Shown piece after piece: positions 34,660 to 46,054 of a DNA stretch of 64,000 bases (positions are counted from its first letter, which is position 1; each line of letters starts with the position of its first letter). Location: positions 248,717,721 to 248,781,720 of the forward strand of contig CM019067.1 of NCBI GenBank assembly GCA_009667805.1. The letters run 5' to 3'. Position numbers and translations under genes: made by a program. This stretch comes from Leptobrachium leishanense (Eukaryota > Chordata > Amphibia > Anura > Megophryidae). The notes under the pieces were generated by a model that saw only the letters and a program-made list of their open reading frames with translations, was not told the origin of the DNA and did not search any database.

Positions 34660-35597
34660 TGTAGCGCTGTTTGAGTTCTGTTGCTGTAATTGCTCATTTC
34701 TGGCCACCAGGGGGAGACCAGCGCAATGTAAACTATACTGGACACTTTGGGACTACGTTTTCCAGCATGCTTTGGGGCAGAGACAGGAAGTGGGTGGGGA
34801 GAACAGACAGACATCTGCAACCTCGGCGGAGGAGAGCCAGTGCGTGCCAAGGGGTGAACAGAGCAAGACGCACGTGAGACAAGGAGCGATTGTGACCAGG
34901 CCGGAGCGCAGGTGCTGCCTTGCGGACACTGGAGATCGGTTTCAGTGACTTGCCAGAGACCTAGTAATCCACCGCTGAGAGGTTTACACAGATACAGAGC
35001 AGCAGATTGGACCCCGAGTTAGGAGACCGCGATGATCTAATGGGAGTGCAGGCGGTGAACTGAGAATCTTGTGGCAGAGACGGACAAGCAAGACAAGCGG
35101 ATCCGGTGGCACAGAGTCCCAGCCCAATCGAGCGGAGAGACGTCCTGAGTCGAGCAGGGTGCAGAGTATCTGGCGGATGGGTGAGAGGCCTTCCAGGCCA
35201 CAGTACAGTAACAAAGCACGCTGCAGTTTGCTTAAATCTACTGGGCCCCAACGTGACTAGTCGAAGACACATTGAATTCATTCACTGGCCAGTTGAATCT
35301 AGTACCCGGGTACCAACACACGCATACACGTACACCTTCTTGGGACACAACCTGTATGGGACTTACACTCCGGCAATGAAGGGGTTAAGATTTCCTTTTT
35401 TACCTCTGCGCGTTTCTCGCATTATGAATTCCTGTAAATATATATATACCGTGCTTGCCTTATATATGCCAGTTTATTTGAGACCAGTAAACTATATAAC
35501 ATAAAATCCACAACAGTGCTGGTGTATATTTATTTCCTAGTGTGGGGAGACTGACCCGAGGTTAAATTCAGCGGCTCCTCCGGGAGTGAGCACTACA
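34660..35597 (+). repeat. 5' LTR of a Ty3/gypsy element
   Basis: Starts tgtagcgctgtttgag and ends gtgagcactaca (TG...CA with short inverted tgtag/ctaca). It matches the solo LTR at 18812-19926 in inverted orientation. It is directly followed by a primer-binding site and gag-pol. It is 938 bp. Confidence 0.88.
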
Positions 35598-35599
35598 CG

Positions 35600-35619
35600 T
35601 GGGGGCTCGTTTCCGGGAT
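35600..35619 (+). promoter_or_regulatory. Primer-binding site, tRNA-Pro-like
   Basis: tgggggctcgtttccgggat, two bases after the LTR, resembles the tRNA-Pro complement used by many retroelements but has two extra T residues in the middle (gtttcc instead of gtcc). Assignment is by similarity. Confidence 0.65.
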
Positions 35620-35655
35620 CCAGTCTCTGGAAAAAACGCATTTAAAGGGTTAAAT

Positions 35656-36945
35656 ATGGATCCAGACACTGCTGCCAAATGGTGTGAGGAGCAAAGTAGT
35701 CAGATAGAATTATGCATAGTCATGGATATTCCTGCAGAAACTTGAGCCGAAGATCAGATTCGCCGGGCCGTGGCCGAGCTGACACCAGATCATCGGGGGT
35801 TAATCCTGGACATTAATGCGAACCCAGATACTTCTCACACGTATGTTCTTTTTGAATGGAGAAAGGGTGTTCCAGTGTGTTTTCAGGGCGCAAGTGTGAA
35901 GCTGACCGATGAGGTGGAGGTTCAACTGTTTCAGCCAAGTGCGCCACGTGGCGATCACACGAGTGTTCCCGCGCCCAGTCCACTGGCCATGATCGGGCCT
36001 GAATTTATAGTGGCTATTGGAGATTTGCTGGCTAAATGTCAAAGAACAAGCCCTCTGCACACTAACTTTGGTTATCGACGGTTGAGAAATTTTACAGGAA
36101 ACGTACCAACTCCGGCAGGAGAGGAAACCTTCGAAGAATGGGTAGAACAGGCGATGCAGGCTCTGGATGAGTGGGACGTCCCCGAAGCTCAGAAGAAGCA
36201 AAGAATTACTGAGAGTCTAAAGGGACCTGCGTCAGAGGCTGTCAGAAACCTAAAATTGAGCAAACAAGACTGCACTGCGTTAGATTACCTAAACGTACTA
36301 CAGGAAGTTTTTGGGCGAACGGAATAGGCTGCGGAGCTCGTGTACCAGTATGAACATACTTACCAGCGGAAAGGTGAGAAGATGACTGAATATATGAGGC
36401 GCCTAGATAAGATTAACCGAGGTAACCGAGAGTTGAAATACCTAGAACTGATCCGAGCTGTGAGAGAGGAAGAGGCTCTACTTGAAGAGAAATCCCTTAG
36501 GAGAGGAGAAAGAGCTTACGCACAGCCCATGAGGCATAACGAATGTTTGCAAGCGGAAGATGATTCATTAGACACCTATGGATCCGAAGTGGATGAACAG
36601 GAGCATCTGGTTGTTTCTAAATCCACAGAGAATGCTGCAAGAGAGCAAATTATTCCTACATACAGTGAAATCCACAAAACTGTTAAGAAAGTGCAACAAG
36701 CTCAAGCTGAATTGCAACAGGCACACACGGACCTTTTGAAGGTGGCAGAGACACATACCGATATGCAGAAGTTCCTTACTGATATGCGGACAACTGGAGT
36801 TGCTGTGCTGTCTGGCCAGGGTCCTTCAACTGAATCACCACAAGCGAGTGCGTCTCCGTCTTCAAAGAAGAGATGTTTTAGTTGTGGGGAAATGGTCATT
36901 TCCGAGCGCAGTGCAAAAGCCGAAAGCCTGAAGGAAATAGGGTAG
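35656..36945 (+). pseudogene. PNMA-like gag, broken
   Basis: An ATG at 35656 opens a frame with stops at codon 30 (35743) and at 36325, then continues in the same frame to 36945. The capsid-like part includes EEWVEQAMQALDEWDVPEAQ and SEAVRNLKLSKQD, resembling the gag type from which the vertebrate PNMA genes derive. A coiled, Gln/Glu-rich stretch follows. A CCHC zinc knuckle begins CFSCGE near 36872 but is lost to a one-base frameshift. The structural protein cannot be made. Confidence 0.75.
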
Positions 36946-37012
36946 AAGAGTTCCTAAAAGCATTGGAAGGGCTGCTATCTACCTCACTAGTGGGAAACGC
37001 CAGAGGGCCCAA

Positions 37013-37951
37013 GTGAAGGAGCAAACTAGGGGCCCAACGGTTAAAGACTGCTCCAGAAATCAAGCCAGGACTGAAAGGCCGAGAAGGCCCAGAGTTTCGC
37101 CAACTGCTGAGCCTGCCAGGACTGAAAAAGTTACTCCCTTAGCATCCGGTCCTACGTCATGGGGAGGCAATGCACACCCAAAACCTACACGGGTCAAGAA
37201 GAAGGCCAGGGTACAGCAAACGGGGTCTAAACTTCCTGCTACTACGACAAAGTTTCCTGACCAGCTGATAGGTCCTTCTCCCATCGTTCCAAACCAAGTA
37301 GAGGGAGTCTATACAAAAGCTCTGTTGGACTCAGAGGCTCAAGTGACATTGATCTACCGAGACTTCTACGAGAAGCACTTGAAACACATACCTCTACAGA
37401 AGTTAAAGGACCTTGAAATCTGGGGTATCGGGACTGAGAAACTTCCCTATGACGGATATCTACAGGTGAAGTTAGAGATCGGATCTGAAGTCATCGGACA
37501 GTCTGGAGGTTGTGATGCATTGGCCATTGTGTGTCCTCGGCCTTCAGGGGCCAACCGAAGTTCTATGATAGTGGGGACGAATACCGATCTGGTGCGACGT
37601 CTTTTGACTCCTTTAGTACTGGAAGAAGGTTCTACCAGGGGAGTACACCCGATGTTATGTCCAGTCTATCAGCGAATGGTCGAAGAACAGAAGGCACCTG
37701 CTGAAGTGGGGTGCCTGTGGAGATTGGGAAGAACAGAAAAGGTTCTGCAATCAGGAGAAGTGGCGAGTTTCCGGGCTTCAGTCAAGTTGAATGGATCGCA
37801 ACCAGGTCCCTATGTGGGACTGGAAACTGATTTCAATCATGGGAGTGAAGCCGGAGTAGAAGTAATCCCTGAAATAATCTCCACTAAAGCTTTGAAACGA
37901 ACACGAGGAAGAGTCTCAATCAGTGTATGTAATGTTCTGATTTTCCAGTAA
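37013..37951 (+). pseudogene. Retropepsin-type protease region, active site altered
   Basis: 312 codons. The protease core reads KALLDSEAQVTLIYRDF. The usual active-site triad is Asp-Ser/Thr-Gly, and here the Gly is Glu, which should abolish activity. The downstream part links to the reverse transcriptase but is out of frame with it. Confidence 0.7.
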
Positions 37952-37965
37952 TCCTAAAAGCACGA

Positions 37966-39102
37966 ATGCCTATCGGGCAAGTGGTGTCCGCTACGCCTCT
38001 CTCTCCTACCAATTTAGGAGGGGGAGCGAATAAAGAGATCCCAGCTGACAGGTTCTATCCCAAGGACGCTCCCATCTCGCTTGAATGGAAGAAAAGTCTT
38101 CAGTCCAGGGTCCTAAAGTGGAGAGACTTGTTCTCAAAGGATGAGTTCGACGTGGGCCTAGCTAAGAGTACTGAGCATCGCATTCGACTGCAAGAAGATA
38201 AGCCATTTCGAGAAAGGTCAAGACGAGTTCCGCTGGGAAACTTGGATGATCTAAGAGAACAGCTGAATGAACTGCAAAGAACTAAGGTGATTCAGGAGTC
38301 CAGGAGTCCGTACGCTTCTCCCATAGTGATGGTTCGGAAGAAGAATGGTTCTGTCCGTCTATGCATAGACTATTGCACGCTAAATCGGAGAACCATCCCA
38401 GATCAATACGCCACTCCTCGGATAGAAGATGCCTTACAGTGTTTGTCTGGAGCAAAATGGTTTAGTGTACTAGACCTGCGAAGTGGGTATCACCAGATAC
38501 CAATGCATCCTGAAGACAAAGAGAAGACTGCGTTCATCTGCCCACTGGGGTTCTTTGAGTTCAACAGAATGCCTCAAGGCCTTACGAGGGCTCCAGCCAC
38601 GTTCCAACGGTTAATGGAGAAGACAGTCGGGGACATGAACCTGATCGAAGTGTTGGTGTATCTGGATGACATAATTGTGTTTGGAAAGACTTTGGAAGAA
38701 CATGAGCAATGGTTGGAGAAGGTCTTGAAGCGGCTCCATGAAGAGGGGTTGAAACTGTCTCTGGAGAAGTGCCAATTCTGTCTACCTTCCATTACGTATC
38801 TGGGACATGTTGTTTCAGCAGAAGGCGTTTCGACGGATCCTCGAAAGTTGGAAGCCGTAGCTTCCTGGCTTAGACCCCGAAATGTTACTGAACTTAGATC
38901 TTTCTTGGGGTTCTGCTCCTATTACCGAATATTCGTAGGAGGATTTGCCAAGATAGCTCAACCACTGAACAAGCTCCTGCAGAAGGTAGACGCAGAAGAA
39001 GGCCACAAGGCCTCTGACCGAAATTCGTTGGCTCCAGGGCCAAGGAAGGCTCGAGAATCTACCAAGGAGAATGGACTAGTCAATGCGAAGGTGCTTTCAT
39101 GA
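37966..39102 (+). pseudogene. Reverse transcriptase domain
   Basis: 378 codons with the RT palm signatures: SPYASPIVMVRKKNGS, LDLRSGYHQIPMHPEDKEKT, FNRMPQGL and the catalytic EVLVYLDDIIVFGK, then the thumb LSLEKCQFCLPSITYLGHVV. The frame is lost just before RNase H at about 39080. The motif normally IDYR reads IDYC. Confidence 0.85.
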
Positions 39103-40433
39103 AACTGAAAGAGAGTCTAACTCGAGCTCCTGTCTTGGCCTACGCTGACCCTCATAAGCCGTACGAATTGCATGTGGATGCCAGCAGAGAAGGTCTAGGG
39201 GGAGTCCTATACCAAGAAAATGGTGGATTGTTCAGGCCTGTAGCCTATGTGAGCCGGAGTCTTACACCTTCAGAAAAGAATTATCCTACCCACAAGTTGG
39301 AGTTCCTAGCTTTGAAGTGGGCGGTGGTAGACAAGCTGAAAGACTATCTGTATGGAGCCGAATTTGTGATAAAAACTGATAACAATCCTCTTACCTACGT
39401 CCTTACTACTGCGAAACTGGATGCAACGGGACATCGGTGGTTGGCCGCTCTGTCAGGGTTTAGGTTCAGCCAGAAGTATCGCCCTGGAGTGAATAATCGA
39501 GATGCCGATGCTTTGTCAAGAAGGCCCTACACTACAGAATGGACTCAGTTAACTCCAGATGGGGTGCAAGCTTTATGTCAAGGAGCAGAGCGCCGGGTCA
39601 AGGGAGGGATTGAAGCAGAAGCCATAGGAGTTATGGCTGCGGCTGTTCCAGAGTTCTATTGTAATCCTACGCAGCTGAGGGATGAAAGTTTGCCTACTTT
39701 CTCGAAACAAGACCTGAGAGCTGATCAGGCTGGAGACCCTTTGATTGAATTAACCGTGAAGGCCCTAAACGCGAACCAACGGGAAATTCTTCTGACAAAT
39801 TCCCCAGAAGGGGCCAGATTGGTATACAAGGAGTGGGAACGGTTGAAGATGTTGGATGGGGTGGTCTACCAAAGGGGCCCCTCAAACAATGCTGGAGAAA
39901 CCCAACAGTTGTTCCTTCCCACCAAACACCGAGAGGATGTGCTGCGGTCATTACACGATGACCATGGACATTTAGGTGCAGAGAGAACTTTTAAGCTGGT
40001 GCGAGACCGATTCTATTGGCCCTGCATGAGACCTGAAGTTGAGAGTTACTGCCACTCATGTCTGAGGTGTATCCAAAGGAAGACTCTACCAACCCGAACT
40101 GCTCCAATGAGCCACCTGCAAAGTCAAGGACCCATGGATTTGGTGTGCATTGACTTCCTGTGCTTAGAGCCGGATGCTAGTGGGCAGGGAAATATCTTAG
40201 TGGTGACTGATCATTTCACGCGTTATGCCCAAGCTTTTTCTACGAAAGACCAACGTGCTCCTACAGTGGCGAAGGTTTTAATGGAAAGGTTTTTTGTTCA
40301 CTATGGCCTGCCAAGGAGAATACACTCGGATCAGGGTAGAGACTTTGAGAGCCGGCTTGTTGGGCAATTACTGGAACTGCTGGGAATTCAGAATACCCGA
40401 ACTACACCATATCACCCTCAAGGTGATGCTTAA
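39099..40433 (+). pseudogene. RNase H and integrase (zinc finger plus most of the core)
   Basis: 444 codons. RNase H acidic residues lie in ELHVDASREGLGG, HKLEFLALKWA, IKTDNNPL and RDADALSRR. The integrase HHCC zinc finger lies in DDHGHLGAERTF ... CHSCLRC, and the core aspartates in CIDFLCLEP and IHSDQGRDFES. It ends at a TAA replacing a conserved Gln codon just before the catalytic Glu. The same frame continues to 40706. Confidence 0.85.
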
Positions 40434-41265
40434 CCAGAAAGATTCAATCGCACTCTACTAAATATGTTGGGGACATTATCAAACAGAGAGAAGCAGAGCT
40501 GGAGTTGTCACATAGCCACGCTAGTACATGCCTACAACAGTACGGAGAGTGACGCTACTGGATACTCACCGTACCGTCTTATGTTCGGAAGGGAAGCTCG
40601 ACTGCCGGTTGATTTGGCGTTCGGGCTATCTCTGGATCAGACGTCTGTAGCCTCTCATAGGAATTATGTGGATAGACTTCGAAGGAATTTTGGCCTCTGC
40701 GTTTGAACAGGCCCGTTTGACCTCTGGGAACAGGGAACAGAGGAATAAGCGAAACTACGACTTGAAATTTCGGATACAGGATCTACAACCCGGTGATAGG
40801 GTTTTGTTGAAGAACTTGGGTGCTTCTGCCAGGCATAAGTTGGCAGATAGATGGAGTTCTCAAGTCTACATTGTCTGCAAGCAACTGCCGGGTCTGCCAG
40901 TTTACCAGATTCGACCGGATGGAAAGGCTGGGCCTCTTAAAAACTGGCACCGGAATCATCTGCTACCTCTGAGAGAAGCTGTAAGGATACCAGTTGGAGA
41001 CGAACTTTCTCTGCCAAACCCGCCTCTTCCTGCTCCACGTTTGACTCCCGTTACTCGGTCTCAGCAGATACGGGTTGTGGAAGAAAGTGAAGGGAATAGT
41101 GAGGAAGAAAGCTTTTGTCTGGACTGGGTGCGCTCACCAGAGCCTGAAGAGGTCATTCCAGTTCCCGAATGGTGGGAAAGTAACCTGAGGCCTGAGGCTC
41201 CAGAATTCCAGCTGGAAATTCCTGAAACTTCTGAAATTCCTGTAGTTCCTGAAAACGCATCCTGA
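40434..41265 (+). pseudogene. Integrase C-terminal part
   Basis: The frame after the stop reads PERFNRTLLNMLGTLS with the integrase catalytic Glu. Near 40690 it shifts to another frame that carries the GPY/F-like domain (GDRVLLKNLG, YQIRPDGKAGPLKNWHRNHL) and an acidic, Pro-rich tail. No chromodomain was seen. Confidence 0.75.
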
Positions 41266-41942
41266 AACCGACTGAGGAAGCCACGTCACGTGGCGAAACG
41301 CGTCTGGGCATACTGGCTGAGCCAGGTTGATCCATTTTATTTGTTTTGATGTTCAAATAAATTTTTACACCTGCACCAGTCCCCGGTGTGTTGCTGAGTA
41401 CAGAGGTTTTTCATGGGCTTTACCTTAAATAAGTCCACAGGCGTCTGACCCCAGAGCTTGGCTATAAGCTCCAACACATGTGAGTGCAATCCCTATATAT
41501 GTACCTCCATTGTGCTTCCAACAGACCTACGCAAGGAAGTCTTTCTTTTGTTACATGTCCCTTTATGCATTGGCATCGGAAGAGGACCGTCATCTTTGAA
41601 GGTTGTGGGTCGCCTCCTTCAAAACGGAAACAAATGACCGAATGTGTTGACTCGCTCAGAGCCAGTGTTGGGGCTCTTCCTTTGTGAGTGGGAGCAGTAC
41701 TACATGCACCTCTATCGATAATTTTATTCGCTCTACACTATTGTATTTCTTTACTGTTTTTCATATCACATGTGGACGGTACTAGAAAAGAGAACCACCA
41801 TAAGATCCAACAGCGACTGCCATCGCGCCGCCAGTTACGTATTTGTTTATCATTGCACACTGGTTTGGGGGAAACCACTGATTGCTGGCTGGCTTTGGAT
41901 ATTTGGTGGCGGCACAGGCGGGGGCGCCTACCACTTTGTTTG
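41266..41942. other. Repeat remnant with cgaaacgcgt motif, no gene
   Basis: It joins the truncated retrotransposon directly. It holds gtggcgaaacgcgtctgggc at about 41292 and downstream sequence that looks like a dispersed repeat. Short open frames here have no support. Confidence 0.4.
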
Positions 41943-44290
41943 TATTATAAGCAACGGTTTATTAGATATTGAATTAAAAACTAATGTCTTAAGTGCAAAG
42001 ATTCTCACCTCTAAATGACCTGTGTTGTCAAAGTTGTAAACAACAGGTGTTTTTAGTCCGGTGTAATGAATTTGATACATTGTATGTATGTAGAGTATAC
42101 TAAGGTGTGTTGTCTGCTTCTGAGAAGTGTTAATTTCTCTGCTAAATTTTCCTCTAATATGCTGCATATCACTGCTGTGTGCTCAGCTAATTTTTACCAC
42201 TTTCGCTCATCATGTTTAAACGCGATTTGAAGCCACATTTTATTAAATAACACAGACATATTAGATATCATTCTTTCCGGCAGACTCCGCAGATTCATAA
42301 TATATCATTTTTATATGTATACGTCATGTCCTGCCTGTATATTATGACAACAAATGCAATAGAAATTTAATTTTTAATCATCTGCAGTGTGTAAAGTGTT
42401 TTTTTTTCACATTTTAGCACATGAGCGTTTGCGGTTATGTTTTCTATAGGGTGCGCTTGTACAAAAATTAGAAATGGGGACTTGTTACATTTTGTGGGGG
42501 GAATTACGTGATTTATAGCAAAGAAAAAAATCATTAGTGCATCATCGTTCACATTATAATTGAAATGTGAACAATATTGCTGCATTAATAAAAATAACGC
42601 ACAAAAAAAATACATGATTTTTTTTTATTTTTTTAACTTTATACCTGGTCATGTTGGGTATCATTCGAAACCGGGTACCGGAGATACCCTTGCAGTATAA
42701 GCAGAATGTACCGGAGATACCCCTGCAGTATAAGCAGAATGTACCGGAGATACCCCTGCAGTATAAGCGGAATGTACCGGAGATACCCCTGCAGTATAAG
42801 CACAATGTACCGGGGATACCCCTTCAGTATAAGCACAATGTACCGGAGATACCCCTGCAGTATAAGCACAATGTACCGGGGATACCCCTGCAGTATAAGC
42901 ACAATGTACCGGAGATACCCCTGCAGCATAAGCGGAATGTACCGGAGATACCTCTGCAGTATAAGCACAATGTACCAGGGATACCCCTGCAGTATAAGCA
43001 CAATGTACCGGAGATACCCCTGCAGTATAAGCGGAATGTACCGGAGATACCCCTGCAGTATAAGCAGAATGTACCGGAGATACCCCTGCAGTATAAGCGG
43101 AATGTACCGGAGATACCCCTGCAGTATAAGCAGAATGTACCGGAGATACCCCTGCAGTATAAGCACAATGTACCGGGGATACCCCTGCAGTATAAGCACA
43201 ATGTACCGGAGATACCCCTGCAGTATAAGTGGAATGTACCGGAGATACCCCTGCAGTATAAGCACAATGTACCGGAGATACTCCTGCAGTATAAGCAGAA
43301 TGTACTGGAGATACCCCTGCAGTATAAGCAGAATGTACCGGAGATACCCCTGCAGTATAAGCGGAATGTACCGGAGATACCCCTGCAGTATAAGCACAAT
43401 GTACCGGAGATACCCCTGTAGTATAAGCACAATGTACCGGAGATACCCCTGCAGTATAAGCGGAATGTAACGGAGATACCCCTGCAGTATAAGCGGAATG
43501 TACCGGAGATACCCCTGCAGTATAAGCACAATGTACCGGAGATACCCCTGCAGTATAAGCGGAATGTACTGGAGATACCCCTGCAGTATAAGCGGAATGT
43601 ACTGGAGATACCCCTGCAGTATAAGCAGAATGTACTGGAGATACCCCTGCAGTATAAGCGGAATGTACCGGAGATACCCCTGCAGTATAAGCACAATGTA
43701 CTGGAGATACCCCTGTAGTATAAGCACAATGTACCGGAGATACCCCTGCAGTATAAGCACAATGTACTGGAGATACCCCTGTAGTATAAGCACAATGTAC
43801 CGGAGATACCCCTGCAGTATAAGTGGAATGTAACGGAGATACCCCTGCAGTATAAGCGGAATGTACCGGAGATACCCCTGCAGTATAAGCACAATGTACC
43901 AGAGATACCCGGTCTCCTCTTTTAATACAGACTGCCGCCCCAAGCAGTTGTTTATGAATAGATTAAAGAAAAAGCATTTATCGTCATTTGAAACGTCATT
44001 TTTTAGTTTTTAAGTGTTTAACCCTTATTTCATGGAAAACTCACTGTCCCTTTAAAAACGTTTTATTTTATCCTTTTTGTCCTTGTTTCCTGTCCCCCAG
44101 GGCACTACCCGGACCCCCATACACCTTTTATGGCAAATATCTAGCATATATGCCCTCTTGGACGGCACTCTAAAAATCGAATTTTCAGCCCCATTGACTT
44201 GCATTGAGTTCGAGTTCGAGTTCGAATTCGAACATTTGAAAAGTTCGAGTTTGAATGCGAACTGAACTCGGGGGTGTTCGGCTCATCCCT
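41943..44290. mobile_element. Element B, relative of element A, carrying a 33-bp satellite
   Basis: Colinear with 28390-33552 but lacking its left terminus. The shared module aacggtttattagatattga is at 41954. A piggyBac-like left half (42185-42640, like 31940-32430) leads into the satellite, then the body resumes at 43912. The right end is ggtgttcggctcatccct. The hexamer run is ttcgag here, where element A has ttcggg. Confidence 0.7.
42671..43912. repeat. 33-bp satellite, about 37 units
   Basis: Unit ggagatacccctgcagtata followed by agcacaatgtacc, with three main variants at the agcaca / agcgga / agcaga position. Almost every unit has a PstI site (ctgcag). Because 33 is a multiple of three, the array is open for over 250 codons on the plus strand and 434 codons on the minus strand; these are not considered genes. 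The array is bracketed by short inverted accgggta / tacccggt. Confidence 0.95.
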
Positions 44291-44533
44291 AATTACAAAG
44301 TGCTAGCGCTAATCACCATCAGGATGCGCAACGCAAAACTTTAGCTACACCTAAAAGCTGCTGCAAAATGATTCTGCAAATGCTAAATCATTTAGCACCC
44401 TCTAAAAAAAAACCAACAATAAATCCCATACGTGAGAACGGTGGCCCAATCTGCCACTTCTTCTGTCTGCGAGCAGTCCTCCTATTGATTCCAGTTGGTG
44501 ATGCTCGCGGCGGCACAGAGGTGTACCACGTGT
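44291..44533. repeat. Foldback-family remnant interrupted by hAT element 3
   Basis: Contains aaagctgctgcaaaatgat and similar wording found in the ggccctatt family elements. No gene. Confidence 0.4.
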
Positions 44534-44631
44534 CAGTGGCGTAACTAGAAACCTGAGGGCCCCGGTGCAAGAATCCATAAAGGCCCCCCAAAAAGATCTA
44601 TATTTTTCCTGCAATACAAAAAAAGATAGTA

Positions 44632-45421
44632 TTGCCCCAGCTCACATGGATATATATATTGCCCCAGCTCACATGGATTTATATTGCCCCCAGCTCACAT
44701 GGATTTATTGCCCCAGCTCACATGGATTTATTGCCCCCAGCTCACATGGATATATTGCCCCCAGCTCACACCTGGATATATTGCCCCAGCTCACACATGG
44801 ATACATATTGCCCCCAGCTCACATGGATATATTGCCCCAGGTCACACATGGATATATTGCCCCCAGCTCACATGGATATATTGCCCCAGCTCACACATGG
44901 ATATATTGCCCCAGCTCACATGGATATATTGCCCCAACTCACACATGGATATATTGCCCCCAGCTCACACATGGATATATTGCCCCAGCTCACACATGGA
45001 TATATTGCCCCCAGCTCACACATGGGTATATTTGCCCCCAGCTTACACATGGGTATATCATGGGTATATTTGCCCCCCGCTAACACACGGGTATATATTG
45101 CCCCAGCTCACACATGGGTATATTTGCCCCCAGCTGACACATGGGTATATATTTCCACAGCTCATACATGGGTATATATTCCCCCATCTCACACATGGGT
45201 TTATTTACCCCAGCTCACACATGGGTATATATTGCCCCCAGCTCATGGATGTATTTGCCCCCAGCTCATGAATATATTGTCCCCAGGTCATGGATATATT
45301 GCCCCCAGCTCATGGATATATTTGCCCCCAGCTCATGGATATATTGCCCCAGCTCATGGGTATATATTGCCCCCAGCTCATGGATATATTTGCCCCCAGT
45401 TCATGGATGTATTTGCCCCCA
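44632..45421. repeat. Minisatellite in hAT element 3
   Basis: About 30 units of agctcacacatggatatatt plus gcccc, changing along the array to catgggtatatttgccccc and then agctcatggatatatt. It is related to the arrays at 11411 and 24516. Confidence 0.9.
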
Positions 45422-45465
45422 GCGCTGAAATTGCTCTGCGCTGTTCTTCTCCAGCTGGCAGCATG

Positions 45466-45560
45466 CAGCTTGGCCGCTGGCCGGGAACCACCTGACCAGC
45501 GCAGCCGAGTTCTCGTGCGCTGGTCAGGTGGTTCCCATCCCACACAAGCGGCCAAGCTGT
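45466..45560. repeat. GC-rich hairpin of hAT element 3
   Basis: cagcttggccgc ... gggaaccacctgaccagcgc is mirrored by gcgctggtcaggtggttccc ... gcggccaagctg with a loop of about 20 bp. Its sequence is unrelated to the hairpins in elements 1 and 2, although the position in the element is the same. Confidence 0.85.
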
Positions 45561-45875
45561 AAGCCAGCGGCCGCTCGTAGGGATAGGATCGGCTGGTGGT
45601 GCTGCTCCCAGATTCCGGCGCTGATTTCCAGAATCTGGTGGCGGCGCTGGGCTCCCCTCCAGTGGCGAAATGCCAGGGCCCGGTTGCAAGTGCGACCGCT
45701 GCGACCCTGGTACTTCCGCCAATGCCACGAGTATCCGAGCAATTAGAGCATTGTACCAGGGCAAGGAGCTCAGCTAGTACCTGCCCTGGAATATCGCACT
45801 AAGATGGGGACGCTACAGCGAGACCTGAAGGCGCATTTTTTTCACCACTAGTGTCCCCATTTTACTGCTAACCAT

Positions 45876-46054
45876 CAGGGTTATTCAGAGAAAGGTGAAA
45901 ACCAGGAGAATTGGCAGAAGAGAACAATGTAGACCAAATAGCCGATTTAGAAAGTGAGATAAATGGGAGAATTTTTCTGGTTTGGCTATTTTGACCTAGA
46001 ATTTTCACTTCTCCAGTCATTATCCTGCTTTTCACCTTTCTTTGAATAGACCTG
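45876..46054. mobile_element. MITE M, intact-looking copy upstream of CDV3
   Basis: Ends cagggttattcagagaaagg and ctttctttgaatagacctg. The interior has gaacaatgtagaccaaatag and ttctggtttggctattttga. It lies about 350 bp before the CDV3 promoter region. Confidence 0.75.

Larger units (their letters stand above)
35598..41265 (+). mobile_element. Ty3/gypsy retrotransposon internal region, decayed, no 3' LTR
   Basis: Follows the LTR at 34660-35597. Gene order gag, protease, reverse transcriptase, RNase H, integrase is the Ty3/gypsy order. In-frame stops occur at 35743, 36325 and 40431, and the frame shifts near 36885, between 36945 and 37013, near 37955, near 39080 and near 40690. After about 41265 the sequence passes straight into an unrelated repeat, so the 3' LTR is missing. 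No envelope gene was seen. The element is a dead relic. Confidence 0.9.
44534..45724. mobile_element. Non-autonomous hAT element 3 carrying a minisatellite
   Basis: The left end cagtggcgtaactagaaacc and right end gtacttccgccaatg are imperfect inverted repeats. 8-bp flanks ccacgtgt (44526-44533) and ccacgagt (45725-45732) agree at 7 of 8 positions. Inside are a minisatellite of agctcacatggatatattgc-type units (44632-45421) and a GC-rich hairpin (about 45466-45560). The termini differ from elements 1 and 2, but the unit catggata-t-ttgcccc and the layout are shared. Confidence 0.8.

Noticed and set aside
41266..41942. 3' LTR of the Ty3/gypsy element
   Set aside because: The sequence does not match the 5' LTR and lacks its tgtagcgct start and gagcactaca end.
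42639..43943. 434-codon minus-strand frame with an 11-residue period
   Set aside because: It is the 33-bp satellite read in a frame without stops. The opposite strand is also open, so coding is unlikely without transcript evidence.
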